Origin: Chitinophaga chungangae
GTDB lineage: Bacteria > Bacteroidota > Bacteroidia > Chitinophagales > Chitinophagaceae
Length of the DNA: 64,000 bases
Reading direction: 5' to 3'
Assembly: GCF_017742215.1 (NCBI RefSeq)
Contig: NZ_JAGHKP010000002.1
Location: 1,398,737-1,462,736 of the forward strand
Below are positions 18,156 to 25,687 of this stretch, one piece after another (positions within the stretch are counted from its first letter, which is position 1; every line of letters begins with the position of its first letter). The notes under the pieces are model-generated. The model had not been told where the DNA came from, made no database searches, and saw only the letters and a list, made by a program, of their open reading frames with translations. The position numbers and the translations under genes were made by a program.

Positions 18156-19581
18156 ACGCAGGATATATCCGTTCATCGGCGTGCTGGGCATTTGCCTGGC
18201 CACCGCCAGCTGCAGGATACCGGTCGTGGCCACGCGGGACGAGAACCGCTCCGTACCGGGAACCTTCGGCGGTAGCCGCGATACGGCCAACAGCGCCGCC
18301 GTGCAATGGAGGAATTTTTTCACCGATAAAGACCTCGCAAGCCTGATAGACACGGCGCTGAAAAACAACCAGGAGCTGATGATCACCTTGCAGGAGATCG
18401 GGATCGCGAGAAACGACATCCGCATCAGAAAGGGACGGATATTGCCGGCCATTGGCCTGAAAGCCGGGGCCGGCATGGAAAAGGTAGGCCGCTACACCAG
18501 CCAGGGCGCGGGCGACGCCAGCACGGAAATAGAGCCCGGTAAAGAAATGCCCGATCCGCTCGGGGATTTCGGGATCGCCGCGCAGGCGAATTGGGAAGCG
18601 GATATCTGGAAGAAACTCCGTACCGCCAAAAAAGCCGCGGTAGCTCGGTATCTCGCCACGGTGGAAGGCAAAAATTTCGTGCTTACCAACCTGGTCGCGG
18701 AAGTGGCCAATTCTTATTATGAATTGCTGGCGCTGGACAACCAGCTGAACATCGTAAAGCAGAACATCGGCCTGCAAAAGAATGCGCTGGGCATCATCAA
18801 AACGCAGAAAGAAGCGGCACGTGCGACGGAGCTCGCCGTGCAGAAATTCCAGGCGGAAGTGCTGAAATCGCAAAGCCTGGAATTTGAGATCATGCAGCAG
18901 ATCAGGGAAACGGAAAACAGGATCAACCTGTTGCTAGGCCGTTATCCGGAGGAGATCACGAGGCACGGGGAAAGTTTCCTCGACCTTACGCCGCAGGCCG
19001 TGAGCACGGGCATTCCGTCGCAGCTGCTGTTGAATCGTCCTGATATTCAGAAAGCGGAGCTGGAATTGACCGCCGCGAAACTCGATGTAAAAGTGGCGCG
19101 CGCGGAATTTTATCCTTCCCTGGGAATATCGGCGGGCATTGGTTTGCAGGCGTTCAAACCTTCGTATCTCGTGAAATTTCCAGAATCGCTGTTGTATTCG
19201 CTGGCGGGCGACCTGGCTGGCCCGCTCATCAACCGCAACGCGATCAAGGCGGAATTTTTCAACGCCAACGCAAGACAACTGCAGGCGATGTACAACTACG
19301 AGCGCACGATCCTGAACGCTTACCTCGAAGTATCCACACAATTATCCAACATCAGCAACCTCGGCAAAAGTTACGAACTGAAATCGCAGCAGGTAGCAGC
19401 GCTCACCCGCTCGATCGATATTTCGAACGACCTGTTCAAGTCTGCCCGCGCAGATTACCTGGAAGTGCTGATGACGCAGCGCGACGCGCTGGAATCGAAG
19501 CTGGAGCTGATCGAAACGAAGAAGTCGCAGTTGAATGCGGTGGTGAATATTTATAAAGACCTGGGAGGCGGCTGGAAGTAA
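18148..19581 (+). CDS. outer membrane efflux lipoprotein (OprM/NodT, TolC-like)
   Basis: Outer membrane channel of the tripartite pump, 477 residues. It has a lipoprotein signal (MYKRRIYPFIGVLGICLATASC, Cys 22) and the duplicated outer membrane efflux domains (about 60-250 and 280-470), with the typical LLNRPDIQKAELELTAAKLD and ARAEFYPSLGISAGIGLQAF motifs. The gene begins inside the end of the permease gene. A strong terminator follows 16 bp after the stop. Confidence 0.95.
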   Translation: MYKRRIYPFIGVLGICLATASCRIPVVATRDENRSVPGTFGGSRDTANSAAVQWRNFFTDKDLASLIDTALKNNQELMITLQEIGIARNDIRIRKGRILPAIGLKAGAGMEKVGRYTSQGAGDASTEIEPGKEMPDPLGDFGIAAQANWEADIWKKLRTAKKAAVARYLATVEGKNFVLTNLVAEVANSYYELLALDNQLNIVKQNIGLQKNALGIIKTQKEAARATELAVQKFQAEVLKSQSLEFEIMQQIRETENRINLLLGRYPEEITRHGESFLDLTPQAVSTGIPSQLLLNRPDIQKAELELTAAKLDVKVARAEFYPSLGISAGIGLQAFKPSYLVKFPESLLYSLAGDLAGPLINRNAIKAEFFNANARQLQAMYNYERTILNAYLEVSTQLSNISNLGKSYELKSQQVAALTRSIDISNDLFKSARADYLEVLMTQRDALESKLELIETKKSQLNAVVNIYKDLGGGWK

Positions 19582-19596
19582 GATTGCCTCCTGTTT

Positions 19597-19628
19597 AAAG
19601 AGCCGGCTGCGATGGGCCGGCTCTTTTT
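19597..19628 (+). terminator. rho-independent terminator after the RND operon
   Basis: Perfect 11-bp stem AAAGAGCCGGC / GCCGGCTCTTT with an 8-nt loop, then further T residues. The stem lies between convergent genes; the T-run favours the + strand. Confidence 0.9.
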
Positions 19629-20241
19629 ATTTTACTCTTTTTGCTGAAACCGGCACTTTCCCCGCCAGAAAATCTTTCCGTTGTTTCATGTCTCCCAATT
19701 CCATGCGGAACTGCTCCCATTGCCCGTTTTCATTGAGCACCGCGCAATGCCATTCGCCGGTTGCATCGTCGGAAAATTGCCAGAGAATGTGATAGCCGTC
19801 TTCATTGGAAAACCCCTCATCGTCGGCTTGCAGGATGCCGCCGGTGAGGTTCCATATTTTTTCTTTCACAGCTTCCACGATAGGGAAATTTTCGTCTTCC
19901 AGCGAGGCGTTGAGCATTTGGAAAGCATAGATCACCTTTACATTGCTGAAATATGCATCCAGCCATTTTGCGGCGGATGCGGGCTGGCATTCTTTGATGT
20001 TTTCGCGGAGCTCTTCCAGTTCTTCTCCGCCGGCCTCTTCTTCAGCAACAGGATTTTTTTCAATCTGTACCAACGGCTCGCCTTTTTTATTGTTTACCTG
20101 GATAACGGTCCATTTATCCGCAGTTTCGTCGGGGCTCATCATAAATTTTGCGGACAGGTCCTGGTCTTCCAGTGCCTGCAACAGTTCATCAAGATGTATG
20201 TCGGGATTTTGCGTGCCTAAAACGCGGGTGTAATATGACAT
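19627..20241 (-). CDS. conserved hypothetical cytosolic protein
   Basis: 204 residues, acidic, no signal peptide or membrane segment. I do not recognise the family. The centre has an acidic low-complexity run (KNPVAEEEAGGEELEELREN, about residues 62-81) flanked by two compact parts, MSYYTRVLGTQNPDIHLDEL at the start and WHCAVLNENGQWEQFRMELG near the end. The N-terminal lines KFMMSPDETADKWTVIQVNN and PLVQIEKN look like a small beta-rich domain. It lies 9 bp after the alpha/beta hydrolase gene on the same strand and is probably co-transcribed with it. Confidence 0.75.
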   Translation of the reverse strand: MSYYTRVLGTQNPDIHLDELLQALEDQDLSAKFMMSPDETADKWTVIQVNNKKGEPLVQIEKNPVAEEEAGGEELEELRENIKECQPASAAKWLDAYFSNVKVIYAFQMLNASLEDENFPIVEAVKEKIWNLTGGILQADDEGFSNEDGYHILWQFSDDATGEWHCAVLNENGQWEQFRMELGDMKQRKDFLAGKVPVSAKRVK

Positions 20242-20250
20242 ATAAAGTAA

Positions 20251-20907
20251 TTAATGAATTGTTTTTTCAATCCAGTTTTTTGTTTCTTCCACCAATACCG
20301 ACATCGTATCTTTTTTACCCGCCTTGAAAGAATGGTCCGCTCCTTCGAGCTTTACCAGCGTGGCTTTGGGCAGGGTGCTGCATACTTTTTCGATCAGGTC
20401 CCAGGTGGCGAGGGTGTCTTTGGAGCCTTGCAGGAAAAGCATGGGGACCTTTATTTTTCCGAGGTGCTCCGCACGGTCGGTAGCGGGTTTGCCGGAAGGG
20501 TGCAATGGGAAGCCGTAAAAAATGACGCCTTTAACGGGGCTTTCCGGGTGTTCGGAAAGATATTGCGAGCTCATTCTTCCGCCGAAAGATTTACCGGAAA
20601 CAAACAACGGCAGTTTAGGCTGAAGATCCCGCGCTTTCGCAATGGCTGCGGCAATAACCTGGTGGGCGACTGCCGGTGTGTCTGGACGGAATTTTTTCTG
20701 TTCGGCAAACGGAAAGTTAAACCGCAGCGTGGCGATGCCCGCATCCGCCAGGGAAGCGGCGAGCGTTTCCATAAACGCGTGGTCCATACCGGCGCCGGCG
20801 CCATGCGCGAGGGTAAGGATGCACACCGGCTTTTCAGGTGTTGTGTATTTCGCTGAAACCTCGCCTATCTGGGGAGAAACTCTCAGTTTGAGGGATTTTG
20901 TGCTCAT
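20251..20907 (-). CDS. alpha/beta hydrolase (KANL3/Tex30-like domain)
   Basis: 218-residue cytosolic hydrolase. It has the oxyanion strand LTLAHGAGAGMDHAFMETLA (about residues 32-51), the nucleophile elbow GKSFGG (about 104-109, Ser in G-x-S-x-G), an acidic residue after strand 6 (LFLQGSKDTLA, about 157-167) and a C-terminal catalytic His (EGADHSF, about 185-191). The HGAGAGMDHAFM signature is characteristic of the KANL3/Tex30 and dienelactone-hydrolase-like group. Substrate unknown. It is separated from the upstream SnoaL gene by a terminator. Confidence 0.85.
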   Translation of the reverse strand: MSTKSLKLRVSPQIGEVSAKYTTPEKPVCILTLAHGAGAGMDHAFMETLAASLADAGIATLRFNFPFAEQKKFRPDTPAVAHQVIAAAIAKARDLQPKLPLFVSGKSFGGRMSSQYLSEHPESPVKGVIFYGFPLHPSGKPATDRAEHLGKIKVPMLFLQGSKDTLATWDLIEKVCSTLPKATLVKLEGADHSFKAGKKDTMSVLVEETKNWIEKTIH

Positions 20908-20941
20908 ATGCAGGATGGTTAAACCGGCACTAAATTAATGA

Positions 20942-20975
20942 AAAAGGCTTCCAGTTGGCGTGCCGGAAGCCTTTT
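20942..20975 (-). terminator. rho-independent terminator downstream of the SnoaL-like gene
   Basis: Stem AAAAGGCTTCC / GGAAGCCTTTT with a 12-nt loop; read on the minus strand it is followed by a T-rich tail (TTTTTCATTAA). It lies 22 bp after the stop of the SnoaL-like gene. Confidence 0.85.
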
Positions 20976-20997
20976 GTTATCAGAATGGCGTTGCTGG

Positions 20998-21375
20998 CTA
21001 ATAAAAGAACTGTTCGAGCACGATCTTCCCGTCTTTCACTTCATATAGCATGATCTCTTTGATCTGCATCCGTCCGTGGGGCTGCACGGTCAGGTCTTTT
21101 TCCCGGCCCACTGCGAAATGATTGCCTGTTACGATCGGCGCCGTGGTGGAGGCGCCGTGGAAATCCGTTATCCGGCCTACAAAATCTTCCGCTTTTTTAC
21201 GAACGGCTGCTTTGCCTTCCGCATACCCGAGATACGGAGATCCGGCCGGTTCCACGCTTTTGACGTTATCTGCGAAAAGCTCATCCTGTATCTCGAACCA
21301 TTTTTCCTGCTGTGCGAGTTCATGAAAACGCGCGGCAACTTCCGCAACGGTGTATATTTTTTGTGTTTGTGTCAT
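20998..21375 (-). CDS. SnoaL-like / NTF2-fold protein
   Basis: 125-residue protein starting at ATG 21373-21375 (MTQTQKIYTVAEVAARFHEL); the frame continues upstream but only as a non-homologous extension over the SRPBCC gene. The layout is that of the NTF2/SnoaL fold: N-terminal helices (ARFHELAQQEKWFEIQDELF), the VEPAGSPYLGYAEGKAAVRK segment, and C-terminal strands (MQIKEIMLYEVKDGKIVLEQ). Proteins of this kind are small ligand-binding domains or isomerase-like enzymes; no specific role can be given. It sits 23 bp behind the SRPBCC gene, probably an operon. Confidence 0.8.
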   Translation of the reverse strand: MTQTQKIYTVAEVAARFHELAQQEKWFEIQDELFADNVKSVEPAGSPYLGYAEGKAAVRKKAEDFVGRITDFHGASTTAPIVTGNHFAVGREKDLTVQPHGRMQIKEIMLYEVKDGKIVLEQFFY

Positions 21376-21398
21376 GAGCGTAATTTTTATGATGAAAG

Positions 21399-21809
21399 TT
21401 AAGCTGGTTCGCCTGTTCCCGTTTCGCAGAATGTTTTCAGGCTGCTGATGAACCTGGCCCAGTCGTAATTGCAAACGGCGAACATGTCCGTCGCCGCTTT
21501 CCAGCCGCCATGTGTGAAACGCAGCAGCGTATTTCCGTTCCGCTCTTCCAGGTCGAAGGAGATGCGGGTGCCCATCCATTCTTCGATGGACTGGATACAT
21601 TCCCATTCCGTTCTTTTGTTATCGGACAGCTCCGCTACTTTCATTTCATTCCGGAACGTGCCGAAAGTGAAGATGTTCATAAACCCCAGCTCGGGTTTGG
21701 CGGTCGTTTGTTTGCACCACCACGATGCGATGCCTTCCTGGGTGGTAACGGCCTGGTAAACCTTTTCGGGGGAAGTTTTGATGACTACGTTATGTCTGAT
21801 CGTTTCCAT
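21399..21809 (-). CDS. SRPBCC / AHSA1 family lipid-binding-like protein
   Basis: 136 residues with the AHSA1 layout: ETIRHNVVIKTSPEKVYQAV at the start, TTQEGIASWWCKQTT (about 22-36), the central FDLEERNGNTLLRFTHGGWK (about 84-103) and the terminal helix WARFISSLKTFCETG. This START-like fold holds a hydrophobic pocket; many bacterial members have no known ligand. Normal family length. It precedes the SnoaL-like gene. Confidence 0.88.
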   Translation of the reverse strand: METIRHNVVIKTSPEKVYQAVTTQEGIASWWCKQTTAKPELGFMNIFTFGTFRNEMKVAELSDNKRTEWECIQSIEEWMGTRISFDLEERNGNTLLRFTHGGWKAATDMFAVCNYDWARFISSLKTFCETGTGEPA

Positions 21810-21958
21810 GATTGTAAGATTTATACATCAAAGGTATTGACCGACAGGTACTTCGGCGGGGAGGGATTTGGACTTTACCGTGGGGTGATTTGGACAGGGG
21901 GTAATTCACTAGGGCAAAACAAACGGGATTCACCGGTAAGCTCGATAGTGTGATCGGC

Positions 21959-23260
21959 TCAGCGAACATCGCCATTAATATAAAAATAGCGGATGCGACA
22001 TGTTCGTCCTTTGCTGCGCTCATTCTTTTCCGACGACATTTTTATTTCCAATACATGTTGTTTGTTCTTTAGATCTGAAGCTAGCGTAAAATACCACGGG
22101 AGGTGCAGGGTGTTACTCCATTCTGTGAATAGATCCCGTTTTCGCCAATCGCCGCCGTCGATGCGATAGGCGATTATGCCGGCATCGGGCCCTGCTGCAA
22201 TGGCCAATCCGGCTGCGGTTCCAAAAAACGGGATTCGTAAAATGCCCGTTGGATAGGTACCCGTCAGCATGGGCACATCCACATAATTGGATCTTGTCCC
22301 CGCCCCGTCCAGCGGTTTCCACCGCGCCTCATAGGCCCAGCCGTTTACGGCTGACTTTTCTGCCGGTGTTACCAGATACCCTTTATCATACGAGCCCTTA
22401 TCCAATATTTTGGGCAGTTCAGTCGCCGTTATTTTATTCTCTTCATGCAGGTGTTTTGAAAATGAATGCTCCAGGAAGATGATCATCGAGCTGGCATATA
22501 CACCATGACCAAACGGTGAAGGGTGCAGGTTTTTGAAGTCGTTTTCCCAGGTAAACTCTTTATTATTGATACGTGCGGCCACTTCCTTCGCCAGGTTTAT
22601 TTCAGGTATGTTATAATGTGCCGCCACTTTGCTGTGATTCCTGATCACTTCGGGAATTTTACCGTTGTTATAATCAATTATTTTTTCAGGGTCCACAAAA
22701 TGCATCATCACGATATCTATAGCGGGGTTTGTTTTTTTCAGATGCCGCACAATGCCTTCCATGGCCCGTATCTGTTCAATGGGCGAAAACCCGTTCACCG
22801 CATCGTTCACCGCCGCTTCAACAAAAAGAAGGTCTGTTTTCCCTTTAGACAAAATATCCTTTTCCAGGCGGAATGCCGAAGGCGTGCTACCCATTGAAGG
22901 GATTCCGGCGTTGATAAAATCGAATTTTGTTTCGGGGAACTTGTTCTTAAAATACAACATTAAACTATCGCGCCAACCGCCGCCATAAGTGATAGACCCG
23001 CCTAAAAAGGCAATCCGCCCGAACTTATTTTGTTGAAAGTTAATTTGCGCATTCTTCAGGCCATCCCGGACGATATGGAAATCTCCGGCGTCCAGCTTGT
23101 CTGTATTGCTATTTTGAGATGCAGTATCGGTACGCCGAAATCCCTTCGGGGTGGTTTCTTTTGGGGATACGTTATCCTGCGCTTTAAGCGACGTTCTAAA
23201 GCTGGAGGATAAGATTAAAGCCAGGCAAAAAAGCGGAAGTATTTTCTTAAGAGATTCCAT
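21959..23260 (-). CDS. secreted SGNH/GDSL-type esterase
   Basis: 433 residues with an N-terminal signal (MESLKKILPLFCLALILSSS..., near residues 1-28). The four SGNH blocks are visible: FLGGSIT (Ser, about residue 90), the oxyanion Gly in NAGIPSMGST, the Asn in EAAVNDAVNG, and HPSPFGH (catalytic Asp/His region, about 246-252; here the usual Asp before His is not obvious, NLHPSPFGH). A C-terminal part of about 170 residues has no recognised domain and looks beta-rich. Likely an extracytoplasmic carbohydrate or lipid esterase. The gene is A+T richer than those on either side. Confidence 0.82.
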   Translation of the reverse strand: MESLKKILPLFCLALILSSSFRTSLKAQDNVSPKETTPKGFRRTDTASQNSNTDKLDAGDFHIVRDGLKNAQINFQQNKFGRIAFLGGSITYGGGWRDSLMLYFKNKFPETKFDFINAGIPSMGSTPSAFRLEKDILSKGKTDLLFVEAAVNDAVNGFSPIEQIRAMEGIVRHLKKTNPAIDIVMMHFVDPEKIIDYNNGKIPEVIRNHSKVAAHYNIPEINLAKEVAARINNKEFTWENDFKNLHPSPFGHGVYASSMIIFLEHSFSKHLHEENKITATELPKILDKGSYDKGYLVTPAEKSAVNGWAYEARWKPLDGAGTRSNYVDVPMLTGTYPTGILRIPFFGTAAGLAIAAGPDAGIIAYRIDGGDWRKRDLFTEWSNTLHLPWYFTLASDLKNKQHVLEIKMSSEKNERSKGRTCRIRYFYINGDVR

Positions 23261-23486
23261 ATAGAAATAAATTTAAGCCCTTCGCTCCAATTTGCGATGG
23301 TTATTATATTGAACTATGCGGAAAAGGTAAAATCGTACAAGAACGGCATGGATGTCGGGCTGGGAAATTTTTTCAGGGATGTTTATCTACAGAGAATATT
23401 GACCTGCAGGCACTTTTGTTGAGAAGGATTTAGGCAGGACGGTTAATTCCTGGTTTTTTGGATATTAGTTTTTACTTTTAACCGGT

Positions 23487-23942
23487 ATGCCCCAGTCAAC
23501 AACATTAAAAAATATCGAAAAAGAATACTTATCGGTGATCAAACGGTTAACCGGAACCGGCGTTGTTATGACACCGGACGTTGTTGTCGAACTTTCGGAA
23601 AAACTCTACAACGACATTAAAATAAAGGGTATTTCAGACGGGCAACCTGATGAGGATATGCTCTTGTTTCAGTATGGTATCGACGATTGGGGAGATGAAA
23701 CCGGCGAACATTTCAGCTTTGATATTACCCGGCAATTTGTAAAACAGGAAGATATATACCAGCTTTCATTGAGTTTGATCTTTGAGCCCGGCGGCTTTAC
23801 CGGGTTGGAGAGTTACGATTGCTGGAGTTGCGAGTTTGGAGGGATAGATGAATGGATAACGAATATCAAAGCAACCCGGGGTTATCAAATGGCGAGGCAG
23901 GGGGTGCCGTTGGCTTATGAGGTTCATTTTACAAAAGTGTAG
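23487..23942 (+). CDS. hypothetical acidic cytosolic protein
   Basis: 151 residues, no signal or membrane segment, family not recognised. It is rich in acidic and aromatic residues (FQYGIDDWGDETGEHFSFDI, ESYDCWSCEFGGIDEWITNI), a composition often seen in small immunity or nuclease-inhibitor proteins, but no toxin gene is next to it. A TACTTTTA element lies six bases before the ATG, suggesting a nearly leaderless transcript. It stands alone in an A+T-rich stretch. Confidence 0.65.
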   Translation: MPQSTTLKNIEKEYLSVIKRLTGTGVVMTPDVVVELSEKLYNDIKIKGISDGQPDEDMLLFQYGIDDWGDETGEHFSFDITRQFVKQEDIYQLSLSLIFEPGGFTGLESYDCWSCEFGGIDEWITNIKATRGYQMARQGVPLAYEVHFTKV

Positions 23943-24151
23943 TTAAAACCCGTTTTTGGGCGCAAAAGAAATGTTCGTAACCCGATAATGGCTATTTTGG
24001 GGTTATGTTTTTCTTTTCTAACTCAAAATAGGATAATAATGGATCTTTTGCCATTACCACTGAATGAAAGGTTGTTTTTCTTACTAAAGGGAATGGTGAA
24101 AAGAGGGTTGATGTTCGAAATATTATAGAAACAAAGGGGGGCTGGCTTAAA

Positions 24152-24294
24152 ATGAAAACAAACCAAAATTTCGAGACTTGAAGGGAACTATGTTGTGAAA
24201 ATATAAAAGCTTCAAGTATTACACCTGAAGCTTTTGCAATTGATCGTAGCCCCCTGCCGAACAGTTTTCGAAACATTTCCTGGATGATTTAAGG
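24152..24294 (+). pseudogene. possible remnant of a short ORF with an in-frame TGA
   Basis: An ATG at 24152 opens MKTNQNFET, then TGA at 24179-24181, and the same frame continues without interruption for 37 more codons to TAA at 24292-24294 (RELCCENIKASSITPEAFAI, then DRSPLPNSFRNISWMI). The terminator at 24312 lies 17 bp further on, where a real gene's terminator would be. This suggests the tail of a decayed gene, but the family is not recognised and chance cannot be excluded. Confidence 0.25.
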
Positions 24295-24311
24295 TTATTG
24301 GCTTAATATCA

Positions 24312-24350
24312 ATCGCTTATCGCCTTTTGGGGCGGTAAGCGATTTCTTTT
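24312..24350 (+). terminator. strong rho-independent terminator
   Basis: 13-bp stem ATCGCTTATCGCC / GGCGGTAAGCGAT with one G-T pair and a 6-nt loop, followed by TTCTTTT. No intact + strand gene ends just before it; the nearest is the hypothetical gene ending at 23942. Confidence 0.85.
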
Positions 24351-24559
24351 GTGATATATTATAATGAATGTAAGCATGAATAGAAGTTTGATTTTTCTTT
24401 TCACCAGCTGTACTTTGAGAGGTTGAGCCGCTCGGCGGAAAAAGTGATTTTGCAGGGATTAGTGATGGCGAACCGGCCGGAACCGGTAATCGAAGGTGCT
24501 GTTGCGCCTAACATTCGTATATTTAGTACAATTTTTTAACTTAATTATTTCAGCTAGTC

Positions 24560-25471
24560 ATGAAGTGGATATTCATTATCGCTACCGGCATTTTACTTTC
24601 TTTTAATAGTTACAGCCAGCCCCTCCGTAATGCCGGCATTTTGAGCGACAGTTCTTTTATGACCAGTGATCATGTGAAATTATTTCTTACGTCGGCCGGA
24701 AAGGGTACTTCCTGCATTTTTGTTCACGGCGGCCCGGGTGCCTGGAGCAAGTCTTTTGAAGTAATGGGTGGAAATGTGTTGGAGAAAAAGCTAACGATGT
24801 GGTACTACGATCAGCGGGGTTCGGGCCGATCCGCGTCACCGGAAAATGGCGATTACAGCTTGAACCGGATGGTGCAGGATATTGAGGATATTCGTATAGC
24901 CACTGGTGAGAAAAAGATTTACTTGCTGGCGCATTCTTTTGGTGGCATACTGGCTTTTAATTACGCGTTAAAATATCCAGGGCACGTGAAAGGTTTAATA
25001 CTGCTGAATGCAACACTGTCTATCAATCATTCGTTGGCAAACCAGGTTAGTTACGTTAATAAAACCCTTGGTACAAACTTTGGGTCCAATGCGGCAGAAG
25101 ATACGCTGACAGCATACGTCAAAGCGATTACAGCATTACGCAAGAGCGGTAATGGATATAAAATGCTATCTGACAATGAAGTGAATGTAGCCATGCTGGA
25201 TAGTGTTGATAATTCTACCAGGCGTAATTATGACTTTGGCCGGTTGGCACTGGGTATGAAAGAATATTTTACGGATTTCTCCCTGGCTACCGGCCGGCTC
25301 AATGTGCCGGTGTTGGTGATTTCCGGCACTGCAGATAATAATATTGGTCCCGAACATTATAAGCGGTTTAGTTTTCCGAAACAGACTGTAAAGGAAATTG
25401 TTGGTGGGCATATGCTTTATTATGAAAAGAATAAAACGTTTGAAGAAGCTGTTTTTGAATTTGTGCGTTGA
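24560..25471 (+). CDS. secreted alpha/beta hydrolase, proline iminopeptidase-like
   Basis: 303 residues with a signal peptide (MKWIFIIATGILLSFNSYSQ). The catalytic framework is complete: oxyanion HGGPG (about residues 56-60), WYYDQRGSGRS (about 83-93), nucleophile elbow AHSFGG (about 127-132), an acid in ISGTADNN (about 253-260) and His in VGGHML near the C-terminus (about 277-282). HGGPG plus DQRGSGRS is typical of the proline iminopeptidase group (S33), so a periplasmic aminopeptidase or esterase is likely. The gene is A+T rich and lies just before the tRNA-Arg. Confidence 0.87.
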   Translation: MKWIFIIATGILLSFNSYSQPLRNAGILSDSSFMTSDHVKLFLTSAGKGTSCIFVHGGPGAWSKSFEVMGGNVLEKKLTMWYYDQRGSGRSASPENGDYSLNRMVQDIEDIRIATGEKKIYLLAHSFGGILAFNYALKYPGHVKGLILLNATLSINHSLANQVSYVNKTLGTNFGSNAAEDTLTAYVKAITALRKSGNGYKMLSDNEVNVAMLDSVDNSTRRNYDFGRLALGMKEYFTDFSLATGRLNVPVLVISGTADNNIGPEHYKRFSFPKQTVKEIVGGHMLYYEKNKTFEEAVFEFVR

Positions 25472-25514
25472 ATGGGGGAGGAAACTGCGACGTTGGGCGT
25501 GGGTTTCCCACAAA

Positions 25515-25554
25515 TAAAAAACCGGAATAGCAGTGTTAAAACTACTATTCCGGT
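25515..25554 (-). terminator. rho-independent terminator downstream of tRNA-Arg
   Basis: Stem ACCGGAATAG / CTATTCCGGT with a 14-nt loop (25521-25554). On the minus strand the stem is followed by six T residues, placing it directly after the 3' end of the tRNA gene. Confidence 0.88.
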
Positions 25555-25555
25555 A

Positions 25556-25630
25556 TGGTAGCCCGGACAAGAATCGAACTTGTATCTAAAGTTTAGGAAA
25601 CTTCTATTCTATCCATTGAACTACCGGGCC
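25556..25630 (-). tRNA. tRNA-Arg (anticodon CCU)
   Basis: The reverse complement folds into a full cloverleaf: acceptor GGCCCGG / CCGGGCT (one G-T pair), D arm GTTC...GAAT, anticodon stem GAAGT / ACTTT with loop TTCCTAA (anticodon CCT at 25595-25597), four-base variable loop, and T arm ACAAG-TTCGATT-CTTGT. Discriminator A is followed by an encoded CCA (25556-25558). It decodes AGG. Its 3' side faces the A+T-rich stretch. Confidence 0.97.
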
Positions 25631-25687
25631 ATTCCGCTGGGTTGCGGGAGCGCAAAAATAATGTTTTTTGCCAAATTTCCTCATTTT

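Larger units (their letters stand above)
23943..24559. other. A+T-rich stretch without an intact gene
   Basis: About 617 bp separating the hypothetical gene from the secreted hydrolase. No intact gene is supported. The minus-strand frame at 23992-24276 has no recognisable protein character. The region contains the possible broken ORF at 24152-24294 and a strong terminator at 24312-24350, so it may be the residue of a deleted gene. Confidence 0.5.

Noticed and set aside
23992..24276. 94-codon minus strand frame in the A+T-rich stretch
   Set aside because: No hydrophobic or domain pattern, runs across the better-placed + strand remnant, and has no promoter-like element.
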